A stretch of 64,000 nt of DNA, from positions 3,510,679 through 3,574,678 of the forward strand of contig NC_081337.1 in NCBI RefSeq assembly GCF_022539665.2, in the 5' to 3' direction. The stretch comes from Daphnia carinata (Eukaryota; Arthropoda; Branchiopoda; Diplostraca; Daphniidae). Positions 52,691 through 64,000 of this stretch are shown here, one piece after another. The notes under the pieces were generated by a model. The model worked only from the letters and a program-made list of their open reading frames with translations. It was not told where the DNA came from and searched no databases. The stretch's first letter is position 1. The number at the start of each line of letters is the position of its first letter. The position numbers and the translations under genes are program-made.

Positions 52691-54440
52691 TAGACTTTTA
52701 ATTGGCTTTTTCAGGATTAACAATCGTTTCTCGTCTAACGCACAATCCGCTAGAATTGATGGTCAATAGCCAGACGTCATCCATCTAGCGCTTTGTTGTA
52801 CCATACCATTTGCGATAGAACAGTCCAGGTTCTTCCGTCGTTTTGATCAGCTCAGGTATCTACCTCACTCGTCTCGTTAATTGTGGTTAATTTATTTGAT
52901 TATTTTTATTTTTATTTCTTTTTATTTCGCAAAGGAAAAAAGTGGTGCCGTGTTAAAACATTTTTATTGCGTTGCAAATTGATGTCTATCGTGTAGCACA
53001 ATATCACTGTGCTAGCGCAAATGATACGCTTCCGAGTGGATGGGGGGGGGGGGGGGGGGACAAAACGATGCAAGCGTGTCCATTCCCACATTGATAGCGT
53101 AATTGTTTGGCCCATATATCCCAAGCCTTAACGCGGGCCGGAGAGCAAACACCTCAATTGCTCGATATGCCCGAGGGTATAGCGTCAATGGTGTTGGCAA
53201 CGTGTACGTTGATCTCATCGAGTTGATCAAACAAAAAAAAAAAAAAAATTCCAATAAATAAATTCAATAAAAGATTCGACAATGGGATGGAAAATTGAGA
53301 CAAGGACACGACATCGAATGACCACCGTTGACAGTCTGAGAAGGTGATCTTAGTATTTGTCTTTCCTTATCTTTAGTTTACGACACTATAATGTTGTGTT
53401 TTAAATTTATCTAGAAAGTATGGCGAGCATCTCATCAACATTTACAGATTAAAACGAGAGCATTGTACAGGATTGATTTTGTTGGTTTTGTTTATTATCA
53501 AAAAGCAGGCTATCCTATTTTAAAGGCTTGAAAGCCTCATTTAGCCAATTTTCAATAAATGAAATGTCGAAACGAATCGATACAGGCCACAATAAAACAG
53601 TCGGATAAGTTTAAATAAATTTTTTAATATTAGCTTTATCTTCTAATCATTTACTTCAATATTTCCTAGCCATTTTTTTTCATAGTATACCAAGTTCGGA
53701 AATAACCACAACGAAATTTGTTTCTCCTGCTGCCAATGAAAGAAGCGAAATGTCTTCGTTCGTTCTGCTTCGTCAGCCGACTAACCGTTCTGCTTGCGGA
53801 CCGCTGCAGGAGTACCCCACTTAACTTTCCTCCATTAAACAATAAGGTACCAAAACAGTTGCGGTATTTGCTTAAGGTGTGTAAGCACAATTTGAAGTGT
53901 TTAGTTAATTGTGCAAAACGCAGCTAAATGATGCGTCGGATTGCGGTGGGACAGTACATAGTTTATCGCAAAGTGCATGTGTGCCGCAGTGTATTTAAAA
54001 GCACTAACGAAGTACTTTGTACGTCTCTCATCGAGTAGTGCAACATGCCCATATCAGCAACGAGTGATGCATTGTATTTTGTAACGCAATGAAAGCTTAA
54101 AATTGGCTTTTTCTTTAATCTGTACGGGTGTACATAGCAAAGTATTTTGAAATCTTCTGGATGGGAATTTATCAATTCTAAGTAGGACTACAATCTTCAC
54201 GAGGAAACAGGCATTGCTGGCCTATGACTCGCCCTCTCTTTGTGTCAATAAAGCAATGAGTGTGAGATAATGAGTGGCTAGATAATATAGGAGGAATAAC
54301 ACGTAAGGGATGGCTAATAAAATTCCTTAGTCCGATGTTTCCTGTCCACCGTGCAAGGTGAGCAGAAAACAATCGGAAATTTAAAAAAAAACGTCGTTCA
54401 AACGGTTTGAAAACCCAAGTTCTGGCAGACGTTTTAAACA
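52691..54440. other. Sidestep-like 3' UTR and Dicer promoter side
   Basis: 1.75 kb between two plus-strand genes. AATAAA signals at 53253-53258 and just after (near 53265) fit the Sidestep-like 3' end, giving a 3' UTR of about 0.57 kb. An 18-nt G run lies at 53042-53059 within that presumed UTR. The Dicer promoter should lie in the right half; no motif is identifiable. Confidence 0.5.
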
Positions 54441-57400
54441 ATGTCAAATCAACAAACGGAGGGCTCGTTCGAAAACCCTTGCCCGCGAAATTATCAAGTA
54501 AATACTAAACAAATAATAAATTTGTGTTTTTGTAAATTCTTTTACCATTTAAAATTCTCTCCTTTAGCTGGAACTGTACCAATATGCGAGTCGTGAAAAT
54601 ACTGTCGTGTACCTTCCGACGGGCTCGGGCAAGACAATGATCGCTGTACTGCTCATACGAGACATGGCACCTCAAGTTAAAAAGTAAGCTTATCTTTCAA
54701 TCGTATCATGATAATTTCCCCATAGATAACCTCTTTTTTTTTTTAGGCCGTTGACAGAAGGCGGACGTCGTATTATTTTTCTTGTACCGACGGTCATTTT
54801 AGCTAAGCAGCAAGCCAGCTATATCCGCCGTCATACGTGCCTGGAAATTGGCGAATATTATGGGGAACTGGGCGTCGATCTATGGAGAGGAGATCGGTTT
54901 GGAACATAAACTTTAGCAGATAATGTGTCACGTTTAAAAACTTAATGAATCCGCAGGTGGACAAAAGAGTTGGATAAAAACAACGTTTTGGTTATGACGG
55001 CTCAGCTTTTCGTCAACGCAGTACATCATGGCTTCATTAGAATTGACAGTATCGCTCTGTTGGTATTTGACGAGTGCCATAGAGCTGTGAAAGACTCGCC
55101 CATGAAGCAAGCGTTAACCGTAGTGAATGAAACCTGGGAGAGCAACGGAGCAAAACCAGCACCGCGCATATTGGGTCTGACTGCCGCCCTTTTTTTGGAA
55201 AAATGCAAGCCAAGGACTGTGTCAAAAATCATCAGGTAATCATACAATTTTAACATTAAATTTTGGTAACTAGCGTTTTTGTAAGGTTGGGCTCTTTTCT
55301 GAAATTTTTAGACAGCTAAAAACTAACATGAAAGCTTGCATTCGTACGGCGGATCCACACAAGATTGAAGGGTAACTGTGGAAATCTCTTTAGAATTAAT
55401 GTTTAACTATGACGTGAATTTCATCCATCGTGTTAGATACTCGACAAAACCGATAGAAATCATCTGTGAATATTCATTGACAAATGCGGAGCAATCCAAG
55501 ACAGACTGGCTTTTATCAGAAATTCACAAATTGTTGGACGGTTGCGTCGTGCAGTTGCATAAAGACTTGAACAAAAATGCAGCATGTCCAGAAGAACTGA
55601 TTAATATCATACGAGAAATCAAAGTTCTGACTACAATTTTTGGTAACTTGATTATTTAAAGAACACTTAAATTTTTTCTTTTATTTAAAATCTATTTGCT
55701 TTATAGGTCCATACGGTACTAATCACACAGTATCAATTTTTACCAAAGAAATCAAACGGCTAGGATTTCAATCAGTTAAAGTCATGCAAAAAGGATTCTT
55801 TCAGTTAGTGCTCAATGTGTTAGAGAAAATTGGGTAATATTTAGGCTATCTTCACTTTATTTGTGGTTTATTGCACGTGTGATAATTCATTTCAGAAACG
55901 TATGCGACCAAGCTTTCGGTTCGCTTAGCCTACTCGACCGGCTCCGTCTTTTCACAACCCCGCATGTTACGCGCTTGCTGGATATTTTGCGCCGCTTCGG
56001 CCCTCAACCATCTGGCCAGTTAGTACATTTCAACAAAAAAAATTTCAATGTGGACATCCTCGTTTTAACGCTTTCATCGTAACTAGGTACATCCCGCTAT
56101 GCAGCATTGTATTTGTCGATCGCCGGTCTTCTGCCAACGTTTTGTATCACATACTTCGAGTGTGCCATTTAATAATCAGTTTTTTTTTTTGTTTTTTTTT
56201 AACTATTCGTTAATCTTGATACGTTATTTACCTTTACAGGCTGCGAGTAAATGCGATCCGGAGCTTTCCTACTTAACACCACTGTTTACGATGGGCCAGG
56301 CTTCAGGAAAGCCCAAAGGCAAAATGAAGGAAGCCAATCACCTGAATCAAAGCCAAACTCAAATCATCCGGGGATTCCGAGATGGCAGCTGTAACCTTCT
56401 GGTGGCTACCTCCGTACTTGAGGAGGGCGTTGACGTTCGAGCTTGTAATCTGGTGGTTCGCTTTGATGGTATATCTTTCTAAATTTAAAAGAATAACGCA
56501 ATCGTTTGAACCTAAGGAAAATCAATAATAAATGCAGGAATTAAAACGTATTGCGATTACGTTCAATCCAAGGGCAGAGCTCGATCGCCGAAGGCATTTT
56601 ACATAATGATGGTACCGGAAAACAACTTGGATGATTTTTTAGACACGTTGTCTGGTTTCCACTCTATCGAGCAATCATTGCATAACCCGTCCTCCCTCAC
56701 ACTGTCCAGCGTGACGGAGGATGAACCAGTCGACCGACAAATTGAAGAATACTGGCAGACCAGAATACCTTATTACTGTCCAGTGCCCAATGGACCCCGG
56801 ATTACTCTTTTAAGTTCTATTGGATTAATAAATTGGTACGCCCCAAAACATTTCTAACGGACGCCTGAAATGTAAATGTATTCATTTATTCATTTAATTA
56901 GGTATTGCGCTTCTTTGCCGTCAGGAGGATCTCCGACAGCACTCCTTCCATATTGGACAATGCTTGAGATTGGTCTTCATAACTGGAGGGAATTGGACGT
57001 GAAATATGTTGATCATCTACGTGGGACGTCAAGCAAATTTCCTCTTTACCAGTGCCGCATATTGTTGCCACTGAATGCGCCGTTGAGAGAAGAATTAATT
57101 AGCAAAGTCATGCCTTCAAAACGTTTGGCCAGACAAGAAGTAGCTCTTCAGGCTTGCATCCGTCTTCACAAACTTGGCGAATTAGATGACCAGCACCTGT
57201 TGCCTCTGAGTAAAAGTATCCCCATCGCGGAGGAAGACGATGACATCCATGTCAATTGCGACTCAAATAATCCGCAAGAAAATGATTTCTATCCTAGAGG
57301 AATTGCTAGCCTCTTTGATCAAAAACTTGTGCCTCCTTACTACCTTTACTTGATCACGTACGAACTGGTGGATAGTTCGGATGCTGTTAGGCAAGAAGAT

Positions 57401-60400
57401 GTTTTCAATCCAAACTTTGCAGAACGACGTTTAGGATTTCTGACGAGTCAAAGGCTACCGCCAATCAATCCGTTCGGACTGTTCTCTCCTGCGGGCCAGT
57501 TTAATGTCGGATTTAAAGAAATTGATAACCACCAACAGTTGAGCGACGTTGATGTTGAATTATGCCATCGATTTCAACAGTTCATCTTCGAAAGAATCCT
57601 CGAATTGACGGAAGATGAACAGTACAATCGCGAAACATGTAGCTACCTGGTGGTTCCAATGAATTCAGCAGACAATCAAATAGATCTGGATTTCATACGT
57701 TACCAATTGGACTCCTCAGCCCCTGACTGGCAATGCCATTTACCAGGGGATAAAAATTTTCATCAAGTTTATCACGATGCAGTCGTTATTCCTCAGCATG
57801 ACAAAGCGAAAGAAAAATCGTCTTATTACTACGTCAATACCATTTGCCGCAACCTAACGCCATTATCACCTTTCCCTAAGCAAGCCTTTTCTACTTACTT
57901 TGACTATTACCGTGATCGCTATGGCACCCAGATAACGAATCTCCAGCAATCGCTTCTAGAGGTCACCAAGGAATCGTTAAAATCATTGAATTTCCTGACG
58001 CCTAAGTACAGTTACTTTCAACATCATTACCCGTCTGCTAATCACTAAAAACAACGTGTCATTGCATTATTTTATCAGGTACGTGAACCGCAAAGGAGCT
58101 TCGGAAAATGACGCGAAACTAAAAAGAATCATCCATTTTATTCCGGAATTATGCCACGTCCACCGCTTCCCTGCGTCCATGTGGAGGCAAACTGTTTGGA
58201 TACCTTCGATATTTTATCGACTTAACTCGTTACTATTGGCTGATGAATTGAGGATAGAAATCCAGAACGAAACGGGCCTTGGGCATGAATTGCCGTTTTT
58301 ACATTCAGGTGCGACTGCTGTTTTTTTTTAATGTATTCCCTGAAATTGTAATGTTCACTTTTACGTTTTCCAGGTTGGGAACCTCTTGAAATCAGGACAA
58401 ACTCGTTAGATGACGTGGTGAAAAACATTGGCAATGATTTTGGCACGAAGATCCCATTAGTCAGGGAAGCTGCGTTTGGAAAGCAAAACGGTTTCAGCCT
58501 AGACCATTCGACACCGTAACAATTTCTAAAGCATATTACTATGATCCCTTAAATGAGGCTTAAATCCGATGCTTTGAATTGTTTCAGGTCAGACGCTATA
58601 GAAGATGAAATCGATTTGAAACATTCCTTGTGGAACGTGGATTTGTTCCTTTCGGAGAGAAATACTAATTCTATGAAGGCCGAAAAATTTAAGCCTAACA
58701 GTAATCATCATGTGAATGATGAAGATCCATTTACACCCACTGTAAAGGTACAAGATGTCCACTTCGATGACGTCTTTACAAAGACTTCAACTGGTCCGTC
58801 TCCTGGCGAACTGTTACAAGCACTTACCACGTACAAAAGAGAATTTCCAGTATTATTTGACTTATATTATGTAACTGATATTTAATTTTTTTTCAGATCG
58901 GTAGCTAATGCCGGTTTTAATTTGGAACGTTTGGAAGTCATCGGTGACTCTATTTTGAAATTAGCAACCAGCATTCGCATCTACTGCGAATCCCCTAGCA
59001 ATTTCCATGAGGGAAAAATGACCCTTTTACGCATCAACCAAGTGTGTAATGCAAATTTATTCAAATTGGGGAAAAGCAAATCCATTCCCCGGTTTATGGT
59101 TGCCACTAAATTTTTACCAAAAGAAAATTGGCTCTCTCCCTGCTATTTTCCCAACAACATTGACAGCGATATGGTAAGTAAAACATTTTACTAGAATTTT
59201 ATTTTAATCTAATTGAAGTATATTAAAGAATGGTTTCGATACCTAGGAAAGCTTGGTGAAACCTAACGGTAAATTATGGCAGAGAATTAGGAAGAAAACT
59301 ATAGCGGATTCGGTGGAAGCATTGTTCGGTCTTTACCTTGCACATCACGGAATAAAAGGAGCCCTAAAGGTCATGCGGTGGATGGGGGTCAATGTTCCAG
59401 ATCCCGGCGAAGGCTCCTTTTCCTTCGGTGGTTCTCCACCACATCCTTTGTTAGCTGACTTTCCCCAGGCTGAAAACCATCTTGAAGACCATCTTGCGGG
59501 TTTCGATGCTCTGGAACGCAGCATTAACTACACTTTCCGCAACCGTTTTTATCTACTTCAAGCCTTTAGCCATGCGTCATACCATAACAATCGGATGACC
59601 AGTTGCTATCAGCGTCTTGAATTTCTAGGCGATGCCGTCTTTGGTATTCTTTTTTTTAATCTCTTTAATTATTTATTTAATGTCATCGTAACCTACTGCA
59701 TTTCGTAGACTATCTGATTACTAAATACCTGTACGAGACACGTCTGTTTCAACTCACGCCCGGTGCACTTAGCGACATGAGATCGGCGTTAGTAAATAAT
59801 GTCACTTTCGCCGTCTTGGCCGTACGCAATGGATTCCATCGGTTTTTAAAGCATATGGTCCCCAACATGCATCAGTCGATCGACGGTTTCGTTCAACAGC
59901 AGGAAATGTGTGACCATGCCATCCCTGACGAGGTTTCTTCAATTTTGAAGACTCGATTACGATTAATTTTAGATTAAAGCTATTTTTTGTTTTTCAAAAA
60001 TTTAGTTTACCCTGGTAGGGACAGCAGACGATCCAATGGCCGAAGACACTGAAGTGCCCAAAGTGTTGGGTGACATTTTTGAATCGTTAGTCGGCGCCGT
60101 CTTTCTCGATTCAGACATGTCTTTGGATGTGGTTTGGCGAATTTTTTATCCGTTTATCCGTGACGAAATTGGTCAGTAGTTTTTCCCATTCGCACCTTGT
60201 TCCAAGTTATATAATTTGTTTATTTTTCACCGAAATTGTGCAGAGGCTTGCACTCGAACAGTTCCGAAATCTCCCATCAGGAAACTTCACGAAAAATATC
60301 CCGGCAAAGTGGAATTCAAGTAATAAAAAACAAAATTTTCGTTGTCTTTTATTACAATGGACGCAAAGATTGAATGGTTCTATTATCGCTTTTGATTATA

Positions 60401-60546
60401 GGAGCCTCGAAAAACTACCAGACGGTCGTGTTTGTGTAGGAGTGGAAATTATGAACAATGGCCAATTGTATAAAGCGGTGGGTAGAAATACTCGTATTGC
60501 TAAAAACACTGTTGCCAAGTATGCCATCAGTCTGCTTGAAAACTGA
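54441..60546 (+). CDS. Dcr-2: Dicer, RNase III of RNA interference (Dicer-2-like), 1573 aa
   Basis: Twenty-one exons: 54441-54497, 54568-54683, 54747-54896, 54957-55235, 55312-55371, 55437-55642, 55707-55833, 55896-56018, 56087-56159, 56240-56468, 56538-56835, 56902-58005, 58079-58308, 58374-58515, 58588-58830, 58897-59173, 59247-59643, 59709-59932, 60006-60171, 60244-60319, 60402-60546; 4722 nt in frame. The helicase has PTGSGKT (36-42), DECH (146-149) and QSKGRAR (483-489). A dimerisation domain follows (from about 573), then platform and PAZ ([20 protein letters not shown]). RNase IIIa has E1159, D1163, D1259 and E1262; RNase IIIb has E1363, D1367, D1468 and E1471. One dsRBD ends the protein. 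Dicers cut dsRNA or pre-miRNA into about 22-nt RNAs. Intact ATPase motifs and modest length favour the Dicer-2 (siRNA, antiviral) type over Dicer-1, but a tree would be needed. Motif III reads LTAAL instead of the usual LTAS. Confidence 0.93.
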
Positions 60547-60696
60547 TTACGACTTCGTCTGCACAAAGCCTCAATGTGGAGATTGTGCACGAATTTCACT
60601 CGTTACGTTGGCCCAGAATTCTATTTTCGGTACCAATTTGTTACCCCTACCAGTGACCTCAAGTGTATGTTAGACATCCAATAGGTATGTAACTAA

Positions 60697-60702
60697 AATA
60701 AA
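60697..60702 (+). terminator. Poly(A) signal of the Dicer transcript
   Basis: AATAAA lies 151 bp after the Dicer stop codon and is followed by AT-rich sequence. It gives a short 3' UTR. Confidence 0.55.
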
Positions 60703-60822
60703 GTTAATTAATACAATAACAACAGTAACAAAAAACAAAAACAAGCAAAATGGAGACGTTTTGCTTGTGCTAGTCGCGCTTGCACCAACATCGATAAAAC
60801 ATACTGAGGGAGGCAAACTGGA

Positions 60823-61107
60823 TTATTCCAGTTCTGTTGTGAGACGAAAGCTGTAGAACAAAAGATTTCCGGTCAAACCAGTTCGAAGTCGTAAAACGTG
60901 AATTTCATTGCTTTTCTCGTCGGGTACACTCAATACGTTCCCTAATTCCAATCGTAGACTTTGAGTACACATGCATCCGTGGTTACATGTAATCACGGAA
61001 AACATGCTTGATCGGCCGGGCATGTCGTAATCAGCTATTTTACACGTAATACTGTACCTGAAGTACTCGTAACCATCACAAACTACCCCGGATACTGTCC
61101 AGACAGT
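60823..61107 (-). CDS. Unrecognised cysteine-containing frame downstream of Dicer (possible terminal exon)
   Basis: An open frame of about 94 codons on the minus strand, from just after a stop near 61108 to a TAA at 60823. The sequence has an even amino-acid mix that looks protein-like (GVVCDGYEYFRYSITC, FSVITCNHGCMCTQS, NEIHVLRLRTGLTGNLLFYS). It has five cysteines, including CxxxCxC spacing. A plausible acceptor (agtacttcag) at about 61060 would make it a last exon of 78 codons in phase. The nearest upstream frame (61361-61146) does not join it in phase at the donors I can see. It could be a spurious frame. I do not recognise the family. Confidence 0.25.
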   Translation of the reverse strand, partial: TVWTVSGVVCDGYEYFRYSITCKIADYDMPGRSSMFSVITCNHGCMCTQSLRLELGNVLSVPDEKSNEIHVLRLRTGLTGNLLFYSFRLTTELE

Positions 61108-64000
61108 TCAAGATTATGTCTGTGAGCATTAACGGAGGTGTGGTCTTATCGTGTCTGGCTACTCGAAAGACTTGCGGTAGCAACGCGAATTTGCTGCTTT
61201 TTGCTCATTGTATGCTTGACATGGCAAAAGAAATTGGTATTGTGAAATTGCACGGCAAGCCAACAGCTACCTACCAGTTCAGCTCGAGAACTTAGAGGAA
61301 ATTTTTGCAATCGAAAAGAAGAGTCTTTATCGAACAAATTTGGACGTATGTTTAAGGACAATTTAAATCAATTTTAATGTGTTTTCCTTTTGGTTGGCTG
61401 CCAGCAATTGTTGTACCTGAAACAACAGCTGTTGGAGAGGAGGAGGTTTAAAACGTTAATCAGTAGCCGAAGTTTCTTTTTAATGTTCAACTACCGAGGC
61501 GTCGAAAGTAATTGGACGCTACGCCTGTGGTTGGACTCCGAGAATAAAACTTGTTAAGGTCACAGGAACGAGGGCGGCACGTAGCATCAGGAAGGCGGAG
61601 GTATAATTTTCATTTATTTTTGAAAAATTACTGTTAAAATCATTTTCGAAGACATTAAATGTTGCTTATGTAACTGGCGGTCTGCAACCTTGACTCAGTG
61701 TATTGGTGGTAACTACCTTCCGACTTTGGTCACGTAGGCAATGACTAGCTGGGTCGTTCGATTACGCCATCGTCGATTAAACTGTTCCAGTTGGCTGTAC
61801 TCAGATTACGTGGCGTGATTTCTCGGTTTCATTTTTTTTTCTATTCTATTTCTTTTTGTCTTACTGAGACCGGCAAAAATGCAGTTATTCCTTTTGCCAC
61901 CGCAACTACTCGTGCCTCTCGTTTTGAAATGTACGTCTATTTCCAAACAAATTTTTTTTATTGCTTTAAATTCCAGACGAAAGCGGCCAATAGGCATGGA
62001 GGACAAACTTTTCACCCAGGACAGAAAACGAGCCATGGATTTTTTTATCGCCATAAAAACGTTTTTTGGGAACGTCATCCACCTGACACGTCACACAAAG
62101 CCACGCCAAAATTTCCTACAATGAGGACAACTGCAAGGCAGACGAAATCGGAAAGCAGCCGGAAGTCTAAGTGACCCTTCAGGTATTCTTATCGACAGGT
62201 ACTTGTCAATTATATTTAAGTCATTGATTGTTAAGCAAATGATTTCTTATTAAAAATATGTCAATTTTATGTATGAAACTCATTCGAGAAAATCACAAAG
62301 TTTTCCAGAATTCTTTATTTTCTCGCATGCAACTCTGTTAGTTATGATTAACGTTTAAACGTATTACGTTATTCCGTAAAGAAATTGGTAGATTCTTAAC
62401 GATTACAAAAGATTTTCGTTAAAACTTCCATTGGCAAGTGACACCGAAATTCTTTCATTACAAGCAAGATATTTTGCATAACAATTAAAATCTTTAAAAT
62501 TCAATTCAACCATTTGTTCGTGATTTTAACTAAGAATAATTTCTTTTGTGTCTTGTCTCTAATTGTCCAGGTCAACTCTTCACCATATCACGTGAACCTT
62601 AGCATGGCAATTTTAATAGGAGGACGATCTTCCGGGCTATAATCTTTGCGTAAATAAAACTTCTATTCAAAACAAATACCAGTTAAAACTGATTTTTTCT
62701 TTTATGGATTTGCGCAGAGATTAAGAAAAACAATTTTTGTCGCTTGAATTTTTCACACAGCATAAAGCAGCCGCAAACTTCATTCATTGCATTCAGTTCC
62801 AATTGCTGGGTGAAAAATTCGTACTTGGACACCCCAACCGCATTCGCGGCGGGACAGTGTCACCTTCCCAGACAAAACACTGCTTGGAAAGCGGAAAGAA
62901 CCTACCTCACAGAATAAAAACCAGAACGCTAAAAAAAAAAATTTTACGTGTGGGACGAACAAACTAGAAATAACCAGTTTACACCAGAAATCGGGAAGGA
63001 AGCCTCAACGACAGGATAAGTAATGCATTAAAAAAAATTATTATTATTTACTTGTTTGCTACATTTTGGTTTTTGCCCGACAAACCTGCGTGGGACCGAG
63101 GCAATCTATTGTCCCAGCGATTCATTTAACGATGGGACGTAGCACGATTAAAGCTAAATACCAGTCAACATCATTTGATATCGGATTAAGAGGTTTAACA
63201 AGCTGTGATTTATTAACTATTTCAACTTTAAAGTCACGCCAGCTGTTCGTATAAATTATGAGTGCGGTTACATCGTCTCGTAAATAACAACGCCCGCCGA
63301 ATGAAAAAGGGAGGCGTATTTCATATGCTCGCACATACTGATTATCATAGATTTTTGGGTTCGCATTTTTGATTTTCCATTTCGCTTTGTTAATGGAAAC
63401 CGATTTCCTGACTATGCAGTATCCAAAAAATGGGGGGTCATTGAGCACAAAATGATTGTTGGAGTCGATTTGCTTAGCAGTTATTATTTTTTTTCCTGTT
63501 GAACCTTCTTTTTCATTTCTCAAAATAATGACGCTTTATTTTTCCTTTTTTTTTCAAATTTACTTTTCGTTTCACGCTTGATGCCGCCCGCATCCGCCCA
63601 GCTGCTGCTGTTTTACTTCAACTACGTTCTATGTTTGAGATTCGGTTGTGTTATGGTGTATTAAAGCGTTTTCCACGACATCACTCTGATGTGTCGGACG
63701 GAGAAAAATGCAGTGAGAAACTTAAGGAGGACTCTATCGAACATAAAGGTATGTAATGTTTATCTTCCTTTTTGATGTCACGTCGCGATTACCAACGCCT
63801 TCCGCACCGTGCGGGAGATTGGACTCGCTGACACTGCTTAAGAGGGGTGATAGGCTGTAACTGATGCGTAGTTATGGTCTGTTGGTATTCGAGGAGTTAG
63901 GAACATCTCTCGATAATCATTCGATGTGTTTTAGCCAATATTCAATTATTTTATTATTTTTCCTCTTTATGTTTTAACGAATCTTCGCCTTGTCTATTGC
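61108..64000. other. Right end of the window, no recognised gene
   Basis: Apart from the weak frame at 63122-63523, I see no coding exon with splice sites and no RNA gene. The GC-richer stretch at 63590-63720 may belong to the promoter or 5' exon of a gene that continues beyond the window. Confidence 0.35.
63122..63523 (-). CDS. Unsupported 133-codon frame near the window end
   Basis: The longest minus-strand frame in the last 3 kb, with mixed composition (YVRAYEIRLPFSFGGRCYLR). It has no recognised domain, no clear splice partner and no promoter or poly(A) signal that I can assign. It may be chance or a remnant of an element. Listed only because it is longer than expected in such AT-rich sequence. 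Confidence 0.15.
   Translation of the reverse strand: MRNEKEGSTGKKIITAKQIDSNNHFVLNDPPFFGYCIVRKSVSINKAKWKIKNANPKIYDNQYVRAYEIRLPFSFGGRCYLRDDVTALIIYTNSWRDFKVEIVNKSQLVKPLNPISNDVDWYLALIVLRPIVK

Noticed and set aside
54441-60546. Dicer as a pseudogene, because several single-exon frames end in early stops
   Set aside because: All 21 exons join at GT-AG sites in consistent phase and every catalytic residue is present.
61791-62174. 127-codon plus-strand frame after Dicer
   Set aside because: It has long Phe and Ser/Thr runs from T-rich DNA, no splice context and an equally long opposing frame, so it is probably chance.

Overview
The window is animal nuclear DNA, most likely from a branchiopod crustacean such as Daphnia. 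It carries about a dozen intron-rich protein genes with metazoan orthologues, short GT-AG introns, tightly packed neighbours and eukaryotic tRNA genes, and no operons. The genus is an inference from gene content and compactness, not something the sequence states. I rebuilt twelve multi-exon coding sequences by hand. All 96 introns are GT-AG, and in every gene the summed exon lengths are divisible by three, so none shows a frameshift or internal stop.

Layout. 1-1.7 kb (+): La-related protein 6. 4.8-9.2 kb (-): EDC4/Ge-1, the mRNA-decapping scaffold. 9.9-12.5 kb (-): UCKL1, a uridine kinase-UPRT fusion. It is head-to-head with DNAAF11/LRRC6 (12.7-14.4 kb, +), a dynein-arm assembly factor. 14.6-16.8 kb (-): M17 leucyl aminopeptidase. 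18.6-19.5 kb (-): Rab10, divergent from a Lifeguard/TMBIM gene (20.5-21.6 kb, +). 22.2-24.8 kb (-): DNAI2, an axonemal dynein intermediate chain, head-to-head with ISOC2 (24.9-25.7 kb, +). 26.2-26.9 kb (-): a small secreted DOMON protein. 27.7-28.2 kb: tRNA-Arg(ACG) on the minus strand and an intron-containing tRNA-Ile(UAU) on the plus strand. 32.5-52.7 kb (+): a 20-kb Sidestep-type immunoglobulin-superfamily receptor whose introns are full of long homopolymers. 54.4-60.5 kb (+): a complete Dicer (1573 aa, Dicer-2-like). The last 3.5 kb has no gene I recognise, only two weak minus-strand reading frames.

Themes. Two motile-cilium genes (DNAAF11, DNAI2) lie within 12 kb. Each shares a promoter of about 0.2 kb with an unrelated metabolic gene, and the DNAAF11/UCKL1 promoter has a perfect match to the RFX X-box consensus. 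Three genes touch RNA metabolism (LARP6, EDC4, Dicer), but they are far apart and I see no sign that they form a physical or regulatory cluster. The best leads are the X-box, the substituted helicase motif III of the Dicer, the 54-nt tRNA-Ile intron, the 46-nt tandem duplication and the unexplained cysteine-containing frame just downstream of Dicer. I did not find a clearly new multi-gene system.
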